From Paenibacillus sp. KS-LC4 (lineage in GTDB: Bacteria; Bacillota; Bacilli; Paenibacillales; Paenibacillaceae), in the NCBI RefSeq assembly GCF_036894955.1, contig NZ_CP145905.1:5181001-5245000 (forward strand): 64,000 nucleotides of DNA, given 5' to 3'. How positions within the stretch are numbered: position 1 is the stretch's first letter; each line of letters begins with the position of its first letter. Of the stretch, positions 34,958-44,329 are shown piece after piece. The translations under genes and the position numbers were made by a program. Under the pieces are notes generated by a model. That model had not been told where the DNA came from. It ran no database searches and was given only the letters and a program-made list of their open reading frames with translations.

Positions 34958-36241
34958 TTAAAGCGTTTGAAAGCCCACTTGCTTTTGTCCTTTATCTGCC
35001 ATCCATACTCCGCGGCGATCCTTGTCAAAGTCTGTTTTCAGCTCTTCAATGACCCGCTTCAAATCTACACTCTGCTCGTAGTGCTTCTGAAGCGCCGCGG
35101 ATACATACAGCTCATTTAGCTGGGCAAACGAGAAGCCATCCGTTATTAACGCTGCTTCCTCCATAAGTCCATCCGCATCCTCTGCGAGTCTTCCGAACCC
35201 TTTGCGCTGCAAATAGGCAAGCCGCAGCTCTTTATCAGGCAGCTTCATTTCATAAGCCCGGTCGAAGCGGCCTGCGCGGTTCATGAGCGCCGGATCAATT
35301 TTTTCTGGATAATTCGTCGTGCCGATTAGAAACAGCCCTTCACGGGATGTTGCTCCGTCGAGCGTATTCAGAAAGAAGGAGCGTGCCGACTCCGGCATCG
35401 AATCAATATCCTCAATCACGAGAATCATCGGCGCCATTTTCATCGCGGCGGAAAACACCTGTTGAATCGAATCGCTCGTCGTATACTCCGTAATTTGCCA
35501 GTAGGCGACAGGAGCCTCTACGCTGCCTGCGATTGATTTTACAAGCGTCGTCTTGCCATTTCCCGGCTTGCCATACAGGAGAATACCTCTTTTATACGGC
35601 ACGTTATAGGTTTGGAAAAACTCGCGATCTCGAGAGAAAAACTCATCAATGGAACGGTAAATTTGCTGCTTCAAGGATTCGCTCATCATCACCTCGTCGC
35701 GTTCTACCATTCGCGTGATTTGCTCCTTGCTGCGCTCAAACCCTTCCTTCGTATCGGTAAAAATCGTCACGCGACGCTCGCTAAGCTGCCTCGCCTGCAT
35801 CGCTTCGAGAAAAGCACGCATCGCCTCATCATTTTTCGCAAAAATAATATCTTCCGTGTTCAGGCCATACTGGCGCAAAAAAGGAATACGGGCAAACGCT
35901 ACCTCATATTCGGGATAAGAAATAACATTATTGCGAAGCGAAGGATTGATCCGGTAATTGGCTTCAGACTTCGAATCCTCGAAACGAAAGGAGCGATCCT
36001 CCACCAAGTCGTAGATAGCAGCCTCCCGCTTTACACCTTCGTATCCACTCGCGAGATCGTCCGAAACCCAGTCCCACACATCGTCCCCGTCATCCTGCAT
36101 GTACAGCTGCATAGGTGAGCCGAAGGCTTCCTCGAGCATGCTCTTAATCGTCTGGACGGCCGTTGCATAATTGAAATAATCATCAGTGGATTGGCCTGCT
36201 TCTGCTTTGAAAATATAAGGTTTATACGTTTTGGTAATCAT
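34958..36241 (-). CDS. AAA+ ATPase (BCS1/proteasomal-ATPase-like) of unknown role
   Basis: 427 aa. An N-terminal region of about 200 residues with no family I can name precedes an AAA domain: Walker A YGKPGNGKTTL (223-233), Walker B MILVIEDID (272-280), sensor 1 LIGTTN (305-310) and the NRAGRFDR arginine segment (321-328). A C-terminal helical lid follows. Such proteins remodel or unfold partners, but no partner is apparent nearby. AAAGGAGA lies somewhat far (about 13 nt) from the ATG. Confidence 0.83.
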   Translation of the reverse strand: MITKTYKPYIFKAEAGQSTDDYFNYATAVQTIKSMLEEAFGSPMQLYMQDDGDDVWDWVSDDLASGYEGVKREAAIYDLVEDRSFRFEDSKSEANYRINPSLRNNVISYPEYEVAFARIPFLRQYGLNTEDIIFAKNDEAMRAFLEAMQARQLSERRVTIFTDTKEGFERSKEQITRMVERDEVMMSESLKQQIYRSIDEFFSRDREFFQTYNVPYKRGILLYGKPGNGKTTLVKSIAGSVEAPVAYWQITEYTTSDSIQQVFSAAMKMAPMILVIEDIDSMPESARSFFLNTLDGATSREGLFLIGTTNYPEKIDPALMNRAGRFDRAYEMKLPDKELRLAYLQRKGFGRLAEDADGLMEEAALITDGFSFAQLNELYVSAALQKHYEQSVDLKRVIEELKTDFDKDRRGVWMADKGQKQVGFQTL

Positions 36242-36318
36242 AAATGGGGCATTATCTCCTTTAAAATAGGAATATAGAGAAAGTAGGGCGAGCTCCTATA
36301 CTTCCTAATCATATAAAC

Positions 36319-36350
36319 CAAAAAAGACCGCAAGCCATCAGCCTACGGTC
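36319..36350 (-). terminator. Probable intrinsic terminator
   Basis: Minus-strand GACCGTAGGC pairs with GCTTGCGGTC (two G-U type pairs) and is followed by TTTTTTGG. It is about 190 bp after the serine hydrolase gene, and the 36242-36537 gap otherwise shows nothing I can name. Confidence 0.5.
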
Positions 36351-36537
36351 CTCCTGCATATGAAGAGGAGCTGCCTGCGGCAGCGGCCTATCATAAATAA
36401 GCCACCTATTCTCTTCATGCTTATGCTTAAAACGGCCCGTAGAGGCCCATGGACATTATACGGCTATGAAACAAACGCTTCATGACTAAGGCCTCCCTTC
36501 TCCGCAGCTTCAAGTTTAATAGAATAGTTGTCAAATG

Positions 36538-38016
36538 CTAGTTTGAAAGCCGTTCGCCAGCAAGCTCTCCATGACGGTTTACAAAATCAAAATGCTTGTA
36601 GGCGATTGTAATACGTTCGCCGCTGAAGGTGCAAATAACCTCGTCATGATAAGGTGTAAAGACGCGGCAAATATCGAAAACCAGCGTATCGCTGCTTAGC
36701 CAGGTCGCGCGGGCTGCTACGGCTTCATTAGCCAGCTCATTGCCATAATACCATTGTTGATGACCGGAGTCCAGACGATGACTCCCCGCCGCATCGCTCC
36801 ACAATAAAGTTGTCACTTCTCTGCCAAATATCAGGCAAAGCTCCGTGACCCCATCCTCATTTTGCTCCACCTTATAATGAATTGTTCCCTCGGCAAACAG
36901 CGGGCGCGGGTGCCCAGTGCGCTCTAGCAGGACTAGGCTGCCCAGCTTCTCCCGCAAGCACGCAAGCTCAGCTTCATTCTCAGGCAGCGAGCTTGGCAGC
37001 ATGGCTGGCAGCAGATGCTCCCAGATTAAGTCCAGCACTAGCTGCATGTCCTGTACGCCGCTGTTGATCGCAATGACGGCATCCTGCCCGGGCAGAACGA
37101 CACAAAATTGCCCGAAAGCTCCATCGCCTCTATAGGCGCCATGTCTGCATCTCCAAAATTGATAGCCATAGCCCTGTTGCCAATCAGTGCCGGAGCCTGT
37201 TACGACCTCGCCATGATTGATGTTGTCTATTTGCTTGGCAGTCGCCTGCTCTATCCATTCGGCGGAAATGATGCGTTTGCCATTAAACATGCCTTTATCC
37301 AGCAGCATTTGGCCAAAACGCGCCCAATCCTCGGTTTTCAGCCTGGCTCCCCAGCCCCCGGTAGCTTCTCCGTTAGGCGCTGAATCCCACACCGGACGCT
37401 CAATACCAAGCGGCTCGAACAGCCGCGGCATCAAATAATCAGGAAGAGCAAGGCCGCTTACCCGCTGTACAAGAGCTGACAGCATATGGCTCGCCCCACT
37501 GTTGTAGAGGAAAAACGAGCCTGGCTCACGCTCAATCGGCTGCTCGAAAAATCCTTTTATCCAATTGCGGTCAGAACGATCGCCTACCTTGGGGGTGACA
37601 TGATCAGACAACCAGGATTGAAACATATCAAAGCGTGCCGTATCCTTCGTATGTCCGGTAGACATCGTGAGCAAGTGGCGTATTTTAAGCCCGCCCATAT
37701 TGGCTTTGATCGCCTCAGTCGCTTCCTCGGGAAAATAGTCCAGCACCGCATCCTCCACGGAAAGCAGACCTTCTTCCACCGCGAAGCCAATCGCCATGGA
37801 GCTCAAGCTTTTAGTCAACGAATAAGCGATGTGCTGCCGATCTGCCTGATAGGGCGTCCACCAGCCTTCGGCTACGACATGCCCATGTCGAATCATCATC
37901 AAGCCATGCAGATCCAAATGATTATCCGCAATGCCTGCCAAAAAAGAACGAATAGCTGTCGAGCTTATTCCCTGACTTTCCGGTGTTGCACGAGGTAATT
38001 CGTAAGTATTCTGCAT
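36538..38016 (-). CDS. Serine hydrolase, class C beta-lactamase family
   Basis: 492 aa. The penicillin-binding/beta-lactamase fold starts with SQGISSTAIRSFLAGI and contains the nucleophile motif SLTKS (Ser66, Lys69) and a Tyr-Asn motif in FFLYNSGASHML. Class C-like esterases and D-aminopeptidases share this layout; there is no signal peptide, so a cytoplasmic esterase or peptidase is more likely than antibiotic resistance. A C-terminal lipocalin-like domain of about 120 residues follows. Ribosome site AAGAGGAGACGACC. It is 25 bp downstream of the fructokinase gene and probably cotranscribed. Confidence 0.85.
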   Translation of the reverse strand: MQNTYELPRATPESQGISSTAIRSFLAGIADNHLDLHGLMMIRHGHVVAEGWWTPYQADRQHIAYSLTKSLSSMAIGFAVEEGLLSVEDAVLDYFPEEATEAIKANMGGLKIRHLLTMSTGHTKDTARFDMFQSWLSDHVTPKVGDRSDRNWIKGFFEQPIEREPGSFFLYNSGASHMLSALVQRVSGLALPDYLMPRLFEPLGIERPVWDSAPNGEATGGWGARLKTEDWARFGQMLLDKGMFNGKRIISAEWIEQATAKQIDNINHGEVVTGSGTDWQQGYGYQFWRCRHGAYRGDGAFGQFCVVLPGQDAVIAINSGVQDMQLVLDLIWEHLLPAMLPSSLPENEAELACLREKLGSLVLLERTGHPRPLFAEGTIHYKVEQNEDGVTELCLIFGREVTTLLWSDAAGSHRLDSGHQQWYYGNELANEAVAARATWLSSDTLVFDICRVFTPYHDEVICTFSGERITIAYKHFDFVNRHGELAGERLSN

Positions 38017-38041
38017 GGTCGTCTCCTCTTAAAAGGACTAA

Positions 38042-38926
38042 TTATTTTCGGCTATTTATTAAAGCGTCAAGCCCAAGAGCAAGCGAACCGGATAGTCCCG
38101 CATTATCACCTAGTCCTGGCGATACGATGTACTCTTCAATGTTTTGCAATATTTCCGCTGCCTGCACGTAACCATTCAAGGCGCGTTTCACTTCGGCGTG
38201 AATAAGCGGGAATAGCTGCAATTGATGCATAACGCCGCCGCCCAAAATAATTTTGCGAGGCGACAGCAGCAAAATGCTGCCCGCTACAGCCTGTGCGATA
38301 TAAAAAGCTTCTATCTCCCACGCCTTATGCTCTGGTGGAAGCTCTACCGCCTTCACGCCCCAGCGCTTCTCAATAGCAGGACCTGCCGCTACGCCTTCCA
38401 AGCAGTCGCCATGATAAGGACAGAAGCCATCATACGTATCCTCAGGATGACGACGGGTCAAAATATGGCCGCCCTCCGGGTGCACAAGTCCGTGGACCAG
38501 CTTGCCCTCCGAATAAACACCGACGCCCACGCCAGTGCCAATCGTATAATAAATACAGCTGTCCAAGCCTTTCGCAGCACCCCACACCGCTTCTCCATAA
38601 GCAGCAGCGTTAACATCCGTATCCCAGCCATAAGGCACGTCATAATGCGCTTTCAATGCGCCAAGAAAATCGAAATTCCCCCAGCCCGGTTTAGGCGTTG
38701 TCGTAACAAACCCATATTGCGGGCTGGATTTATCAATATTAATTGGACCGAATGTGCCGACGCCAATAGCCTCGACCTGCTTGTCCTTGAAATAGTCGAC
38801 TACATTCGCCATCGTTATTTCTGGTTTTTCCGTCGGAAAGCTTACGCGATCCTCAATGACGCCATGCTCATTGCCAACGCCACACACAAATTTTGTGCCG
38901 CCTGCCTCAATTGCTCCAATACGCAC
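38042..38926 (-). CDS. ROK-family fructokinase
   Basis: 294 aa. The N-terminal phosphate loop is IGAIEAGGTKFVCG, followed by GVGTFGPINID, and YYTIGTGVGVGVY as the ROK signature. A zinc-binding set is visible in PEGGHILTRRH and GFCPYHGDCLEG. These match fructokinases of the ScrK/GmuE type, which phosphorylate fructose at C6 in the cytoplasm. The start is GTG with GCAGGGATTATC upstream. Sugar specificity is inferred from family resemblance. Confidence 0.9.
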   Translation of the reverse strand: MRIGAIEAGGTKFVCGVGNEHGVIEDRVSFPTEKPEITMANVVDYFKDKQVEAIGVGTFGPINIDKSSPQYGFVTTTPKPGWGNFDFLGALKAHYDVPYGWDTDVNAAAYGEAVWGAAKGLDSCIYYTIGTGVGVGVYSEGKLVHGLVHPEGGHILTRRHPEDTYDGFCPYHGDCLEGVAAGPAIEKRWGVKAVELPPEHKAWEIEAFYIAQAVAGSILLLSPRKIILGGGVMHQLQLFPLIHAEVKRALNGYVQAAEILQNIEEYIVSPGLGDNAGLSGSLALGLDALINSRK

Positions 38927-39029
38927 GATAATCCCTGCTTTCTATTCCTATGATCTAACAGAAATATACCATGCTGGGCAGCTAAGTGCCACCGTATATG
39001 CAAGAAAGCCTGCCTGAAGTCTAGCTGCT

Positions 39030-39602
39030 TCAGAACAGACTCCTGCGCTTGTAGCGGGGAACTGCCTTTTTCGTAAAACGGTTGGCATAGGAGGAAGCCG
39101 CATAGGAATCCGGCTTGACACGCGCAGCATAGGTTCCCATTCCCTGCACCCGCTCTACCATTTCCTGCACATAAAGCGAGGTTTCATTAACAGAAGGTAC
39201 CGTACCTGCATCAATATCAATGAAGTGCGCCAGTGATGCCCCTTCATATACATAGGGCAGCAGCAAATCCTCCATTCGCTGCAGCACGCCATCCATAAAA
39301 TAATAAGCAACCTCCTGCGACAATACCGTTTCCAGCGTCAGCTTTTCTCTGAGCTTCATCATTTCCCTGGGAACTACCGTTTGGCGATAGCAGGCCCAAG
39401 CCCCTTTTCCAATTCTACGAATGACAACCCCCGTTACAAACTTCGTATACCCCCGAAATACTTGACTGTCCGTTCCGACTACAAAATGATAGGAGGCATG
39501 CACATCTCCAGCAATAAAGCTGCAAATCCGCTCACTCACATCCTGAAAGGATAAACGCCTTTCGGTCACATTTTGGAACGATAATCCCTCAGGTATAATC
39601 AA
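39030..39602 (-). CDS. ykuK: YkuK-family RNase H-like protein
   Basis: About 190 aa if translation begins at the TTG at 39602. The core NVTERRLSFQDVSERICSF, then FVVGTDSQVFRGYTKFVTGV, RIGKGAWACYRQTVVPRE and the C-terminal SYAASSYANRFTKKAVPRYK match YkuK of B. subtilis (DUF458, RNase H-like fold). The start is uncertain: no ATG fits, GTG at 39620 and TTG at 39602 are the options, and neither has a strong ribosome site. Function unknown. Confidence 0.8.
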   Translation of the reverse strand: MIIPEGLSFQNVTERRLSFQDVSERICSFIAGDVHASYHFVVGTDSQVFRGYTKFVTGVVIRRIGKGAWACYRQTVVPREMMKLREKLTLETVLSQEVAYYFMDGVLQRMEDLLLPYVYEGASLAHFIDIDAGTVPSVNETSLYVQEMVERVQGMGTYAARVKPDSYAASSYANRFTKKAVPRYKRRSLF

Positions 39603-39823
39603 CTGCTGATTGCTTCCCACTATGGATACGATCGCAAATTCCTCCCCGTGCGATAAGGTGAAACGGCTCCTTTTTATACCTATGCAAACAGTGCCGCAAA
39701 ATAGTATTCGCCACCCGTTCAATAAAATGGGATATGTCAGCTCTAAATAAAAAAATAATAAATCCGATATAATAAGTAGTTAACCATATATAAATGGCAA
39801 AAAAAGCCGCAAGGGGGAAATAA

Positions 39824-41137
39824 GTGAAGACCGCTCTTAAAATCCGATTCATCATTTTTACTGTCATCATAGTTGCTTTAATCGCTACCGGCTGCACAAC
39901 TAAAGCCGCCACCACAGAGCCTGCCGCAACGGAAAATGGGCAAAAAACGCTTAAGGTTTATTGGTGGGGCAATGACGTGAGGCGTGAAAAAACGCTTAAA
40001 GTCATTGATTTATTTGAAAAGCAATATCCAAATATAAAAATTGAGCCGGTAGATGCAACAAATGCAGATTATTGGACGCTGCTCGCTATGACAGCTGCTG
40101 ATCAAGACTTCCCTGATGTCATTCAAATGGATTACAAATTTATTGATGAGTATGCCAAGCGCAAGCTGATTTTGCCGCTGGATGATTTGGCTGCCTCTGG
40201 CAAGCTTGATCTTACCGATCTGGATGCAAGCTCGCGCACGACAGGCACGATAGACGACAAGCTTTACGGCGTCGTTACCGGGATAAATGCCTTGAGCATG
40301 ATGTACAATCCGGAAATATTCGAGCAAGCTGGCATTCCTGTTCCAGCAGCCAGCTATACGTATGAAGATCTCATTCAAACCGCCCGCGACCTTAAGGAAA
40401 AAATCAGCGACCCGAACTTTGTCCCGATCGGTACGGATTCTCTAGACTTTGCCTATTACATCAGACAGCGGGGCGCAAGCTATTATTCCAAGGATGGCAG
40501 CTCGCTTGGCTACGATAAGGATGAATATTTGTCCGACTACTTCACAATGGAGAAAATGCTGATTGATGAAGGCCTAATGGCAAGCGCGGCCGTTCTCAAA
40601 GACCGCTCGGCTGACAAGGATTCTCTTATCGTCAATCAGCTTGCTGCTTTCCATCGGGTGACGAGCAATAACATCGTCTCCTTTACGAACCTGTCAGGCA
40701 AGGCATTAAAGCTGCTGCCGCTTCCAACCTTTAAAGGCGGCTCTGAAGGCAACTACGTTAAGCCTTCGATGTATTTCTCGATCTCTGCCTATACGAAGCT
40801 GCAGGATGAAGCGGCTTTGTTCGTTGACTTTTTCTTCAATAATTTAGAAGTGAATGATATTTTGCTTGGCGAGCGCGGTGTTCCCGCTACAGCTAAAGTA
40901 CGCGAGCATCTGCTCAGTACGATGAAAGAAACCGATAAAGAGCAGTATGTGTATATGGATGAAGTTGAGAAACATTCTAGCCCGCTTGATCCGCCTGTTC
41001 CCCTAACGTCGACCAGCATCAACACACTATTCACGAAAATTAGAAATCAAATGCTTCTTGGAACAATCACGCCAGTTGAAGCCGCAAAACAATTCCGGGA
41101 CGGTGCGAACGAAATTTTCGCAGATGCCGCTTCTTAG
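39824..41137 (+). CDS. Solute-binding lipoprotein (ABC sugar type) paired with a chemoreceptor
   Basis: 437 aa from a GTG at 39824 with AAGGGGGAAATAA upstream. The signal peptide ends in the lipobox VALIATGC. The mature part LKVYWWGNDVRREKTLKVID, with PDVIQMDYKFIDEYAKR and NALSMMYNPEIFEQAGIPVP, is a family 1 extracellular sugar-binding protein. No permease or ATPase adjoins it. The next gene, 17 bp downstream on the same strand, is a methyl-accepting chemotaxis protein, so it may present its ligand to that receptor instead of, or as well as, to a transporter. Confidence 0.87.
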   Translation: MKTALKIRFIIFTVIIVALIATGCTTKAATTEPAATENGQKTLKVYWWGNDVRREKTLKVIDLFEKQYPNIKIEPVDATNADYWTLLAMTAADQDFPDVIQMDYKFIDEYAKRKLILPLDDLAASGKLDLTDLDASSRTTGTIDDKLYGVVTGINALSMMYNPEIFEQAGIPVPAASYTYEDLIQTARDLKEKISDPNFVPIGTDSLDFAYYIRQRGASYYSKDGSSLGYDKDEYLSDYFTMEKMLIDEGLMASAAVLKDRSADKDSLIVNQLAAFHRVTSNNIVSFTNLSGKALKLLPLPTFKGGSEGNYVKPSMYFSISAYTKLQDEAALFVDFFFNNLEVNDILLGERGVPATAKVREHLLSTMKETDKEQYVYMDEVEKHSSPLDPPVPLTSTSINTLFTKIRNQMLLGTITPVEAAKQFRDGANEIFADAAS

Positions 41138-41156
41138 GCGGAAAGGATAATAATTG

Positions 41157-42845
41157 ATGAAATTAACGATTAGTAAAAAGCTTTACGGCGGCTTTTTCTC
41201 GATTCTGCTGCTGCTCATTGTTATCGCCTCTCTTAACTATGTTGAAATTGGTTCAATTAACAGCACCTATCAGAAGCTGCTGCAAGAACGCGCCCATAGT
41301 GTAAGTCTGGTCAAAGATTTAAGTCTCTCTATTAAAAATGAAAACTTGAGCATTACAGGCTATCTTCTGATGAATGACGAGGCGGAAATCGACACCTACC
41401 GCGATTCCGTTCGCCGTTATAAGGAAGTCAGCCAGCAGCTGCAAGGCATGACCAACGATTCAAATGACTGGCTGCTGCTGCAAGGACTCGATTTGCTCCA
41501 ACAAAGCTATACGAGCAATGCCGAGGAAATGATTGAATTCAAGAAGCAAAATAAAGTAGAGGACTACATGCGCCTCGCCGCCAAAAACGAGCCGATTATA
41601 AGCAAGTTTATGGAAACAGCGGATCGCTTCGTTCTCGAGCAAGAAGAGGTTCTTCGTCTTAGCTCGGAAGAAACGTCGGCCAAAGTGGCCAGCACCCGAC
41701 TCATGGTTCTCATTATTTCATTAATTTCGATAGTGACCGGGATAGCTATTGCTTATTTCATTAGCCGGATGATTACGGTGCCGATTGTTCGAATTACCGC
41801 CGTAGCAGAACGTATTGCGCAGGGCGATTTAACAAGTGAAGCCGTTAAGGTGAAAAATCGCGACGAGCTGGGCATTTTGGCCGTATCCTTTAATGCCATG
41901 TCGCAAAATTTACGTAATCTGATTGAGCAGGTATCGCAAAATGCGCTTCAGGTTGCCGCCTCGTCCGAGCAATTGACTGCCGGGGCAGAGCAGACAACTA
42001 AAGCAACCGAGCAGGTCGTTGAAATTATTGAGCAGGTAGCTGGCGGCTCCGAGCAGCAAATTCGAGTCGTTCAGGAGAGCGTAGCTTTTGTGAACAATAT
42101 GTCGGTAGAGGCTAGCAATATGGCCGCAAGCTCCCTACAGGTTTCGGAAAAATCGCGAGCAGCCGCTCAGACTGCTGTAGATGGAACGGTCGCGGTGCAA
42201 TCCGCTGTCGAGCAAATGGGCCATATTCAGTCCACGGTGCAAAATATTGCGGAGGACGTTAGCATCCTTGGCTCACGCTCCGATGAAATTGGCAAAATCG
42301 TCGAGGTCATCGCTGGTATTGCCCAGCAGACGAATCTGCTGGCACTTAACGCCGCGATTGAGGCTGCACGCGCGGGAGACGCAGGACGCGGCTTTGCAGT
42401 CGTCTCCGCAGAGGTTCGCAAGCTGGCTGAGCAATCGACTCAGTCCAGCCAGCAAATTGCCGTGCTGGTGCGCTCCATTCAGTCGGATACCGAGCGAACC
42501 GTTAAGTCCGTTCATGACGGCAAGGAGGTCGTACAAGCAGGTATTGCTGCGGTATCTGCTGCTGGTGAATCCTTTAACAACATTAAGCAAGCCGTAAATT
42601 CCGTGACCCTGCAAATCCACTCCGTATCCGAAGCCTCGCAGCAAATGTCCGAGGATACGAATAAGCTGGCGGCTTCCCTGCAAGGGGTCGCAGAGGTTGC
42701 AGTAGAAACATCCTCCGGCGCCATAAGCGTATCGGCGGCAACCGAGCAGCAGCTGGCTACGATGGAGGAAATAACCTCCTCGTCCCAAGCACTGGCTAAA
42801 ATGTCAGAAGAGCTGCTGCAATTTGTTAAGGATATTAAGCTGTAG
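41157..42845 (+). CDS. Methyl-accepting chemotaxis protein
   Basis: 562 aa. TM1 (about 9-29), a four-helix-bundle ligand domain with ENLSITGYLLMNDEAEID (about 30-185), TM2 (about 187-207), HAMP (208-262) and a cytoplasmic signalling domain. The conserved hairpin tip is EVIAGIAQQTNLLALNAAIE, with AGRGFAVVSAEVRKLAEQS on the return strand. It should control the CheA kinase and hence swimming. ATG at 41157 is preferred to TTG at 41154, with GGAAAGGA upstream. It is probably cotranscribed with the binding protein gene. Confidence 0.93.
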   Translation: MKLTISKKLYGGFFSILLLLIVIASLNYVEIGSINSTYQKLLQERAHSVSLVKDLSLSIKNENLSITGYLLMNDEAEIDTYRDSVRRYKEVSQQLQGMTNDSNDWLLLQGLDLLQQSYTSNAEEMIEFKKQNKVEDYMRLAAKNEPIISKFMETADRFVLEQEEVLRLSSEETSAKVASTRLMVLIISLISIVTGIAIAYFISRMITVPIVRITAVAERIAQGDLTSEAVKVKNRDELGILAVSFNAMSQNLRNLIEQVSQNALQVAASSEQLTAGAEQTTKATEQVVEIIEQVAGGSEQQIRVVQESVAFVNNMSVEASNMAASSLQVSEKSRAAAQTAVDGTVAVQSAVEQMGHIQSTVQNIAEDVSILGSRSDEIGKIVEVIAGIAQQTNLLALNAAIEAARAGDAGRGFAVVSAEVRKLAEQSTQSSQQIAVLVRSIQSDTERTVKSVHDGKEVVQAGIAAVSAAGESFNNIKQAVNSVTLQIHSVSEASQQMSEDTNKLAASLQGVAEVAVETSSGAISVSAATEQQLATMEEITSSSQALAKMSEELLQFVKDIKL

Positions 42846-42861
42846 AGTGCAATATATCAGA

Positions 42862-42900
42862 AAAATGCTCCTATATCGAAAGATACAGGAGCATTTTTTT
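42862..42900 (+). terminator. Intrinsic terminator after the chemoreceptor gene
   Basis: AATGCTCCT ... AGGAGCATT with a GAAA loop, then TTTTTTT. Confidence 0.88.
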
Positions 42901-42949
42901 ATAGCTAGAAAAAGCATGTTTTAAAAAAACTATCATTTAAGCATCTAAA

Positions 42950-43150
42950 CTATTCATAATTCATAAACAAATTTATAATTAGCATAATAACTAAATAAGT
43001 AAATGCTAATGACAAAACTAGTTTTAAAACAATACTTTTCTTCCCTTTTCCATCTTTATATTTATACTCTTTTCTTAATCTAATAAGAGAAGTCGCAATA
43101 ATTACAACCATGAACAAAGGCATGACATAAGGTACTATTACATTCCACAT
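42950..43150 (-). CDS. Small AT-rich two-helix membrane protein
   Basis: 66 aa from the ATG at 43150, which has AATAGGTGATGAAT upstream. Two membrane helices (about 5-22 and 42-62) flank a basic loop (RLRKEYKYKDGKGKK). Base composition is much more AT-rich than the flanking genes, suggesting recent arrival or weak selection. No family recognised. Confidence 0.55.
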   Translation of the reverse strand: MWNVIVPYVMPLFMVVIIATSLIRLRKEYKYKDGKGKKSIVLKLVLSLAFTYLVIMLIINLFMNYE

Positions 43151-43244
43151 ATTCATCACCTATTTCTTAATTGAGGCTCAATGTCAAAAACAAAAGCCCA
43201 TGTGATCCCTACAGAAACACCTGTATAACAAGAATGCCTGAAAA

Positions 43245-44072
43245 CTACGCGTATTCAGAACGAATACGCTCAATATAATCTTTGGAGAAAGCCATTTGCT
43301 CCTCGCTCGCCGTCTCCATAATAATATGAACGCCCGGCTTGTACTTATTAAGCAAACGCATATAAAGACTGTAATTCATTTCGCCGTAGCCCGCCGGAAC
43401 CGTCTGCAGCACTCCATTCGCATCGGGTTTACGGTCCTTCGCATGAGCGCCAATAATTCGGTCGCCAAGCAGCGCGAACGCTTCTTCAATGACTTCATCC
43501 TGACGGGCAAAGTTTTCTGTCGTCAGTAAATTGCCCGGGTCGATGACAACGCCAACATGCGAGGACGGGATCTCTTGCAGAAAAGCGTGCAGTTCCGCAG
43601 CCGTGCCAATCAAATGGCCGCTTGCTGCCTCAATGCCAATGAATACGCCCCATTTCTCCGCTTCCTCTATAAGCTCCTGAACCGTCGATTTAAGCGTCCT
43701 CCAGTCCTGCTCCGTATAAACGCCGTCTGGATGGGTTCCCGTCTCAAAAGCAACCATAGGTGCGCCGAGCAAACGTGCGTAGCGAATCAGCTCCTTAAAC
43801 CGCTCTATATTTTCGCGAAGCTTCTGCTCATCGCGCTCAAAGAAATGCAAATAGCAGCCTAATATGGAAATTGAAACGCCATTTTTGCGAAGCTCCTCCG
43901 CTATGGACATGGCGAGTCCTGGAGTCAGCTTGCCCGGTTTATTAAAATCAACATCATGAATAGCCTTCCACATCGCCAGCTGGATATGGCCAAATCCGGC
44001 AGCGCCCACCTTCTCAGCCAGCTCCCGGTAAGACAAGCTCCCAAATAAATGTGCCAATACGCCTACAGACAT
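43245..44072 (-). CDS. Sugar phosphate isomerase/epimerase (TIM barrel)
   Basis: 275 aa from the ATG at 44072 (GAAAGGGTGAAGGAA upstream). The AP-endonuclease-2-like TIM barrel is recognisable: GAAGFGHIQLAMWKA, VSISILGCYLHFF, FIGIEAASGHLIGT, HVGVVIDPGNLL and IIGAHAKDRKPD supply the metal-binding Glu/Asp/His residues. It probably isomerises or epimerises a keto-sugar, as in myo-inositol or related pathways. Substrate unknown. Confidence 0.85.
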   Translation of the reverse strand: MSVGVLAHLFGSLSYRELAEKVGAAGFGHIQLAMWKAIHDVDFNKPGKLTPGLAMSIAEELRKNGVSISILGCYLHFFERDEQKLRENIERFKELIRYARLLGAPMVAFETGTHPDGVYTEQDWRTLKSTVQELIEEAEKWGVFIGIEAASGHLIGTAAELHAFLQEIPSSHVGVVIDPGNLLTTENFARQDEVIEEAFALLGDRIIGAHAKDRKPDANGVLQTVPAGYGEMNYSLYMRLLNKYKPGVHIIMETASEEQMAFSKDYIERIRSEYA

Positions 44073-44329
44073 TTCCTTCACCCTTTCTATTTTCACAGCA
44101 GCCTAATATAAAGTTTAATTGAACATTTTCATTTGATTTTTGACCGCAAGCCCGTCCAATATGATGGCGCTTACTTTTCAAGCTCGCCTATTGACTTTAA
44201 CGCAGCCTGCAAAGTCTGTCAATTGCCAGAAGCCGACACTTTCCTAAGCACGTTTTTCAACATATAATAAAAGGGAGTGCTCTGAATAACTTGGCACCAC
44301 CTACGCAGACCAACAGGAGGAAAATGATA

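Noticed and set aside
36538..38016. Antibiotic resistance beta-lactamase
   Set aside because: The SxxK fold is present, but there is no signal peptide and it is linked to a sugar kinase gene; an esterase or peptidase role fits better.
38222..38953. 243-codon plus-strand frame opposite the fructokinase gene
   Set aside because: The minus-strand gene has full ROK motifs; this frame has none.
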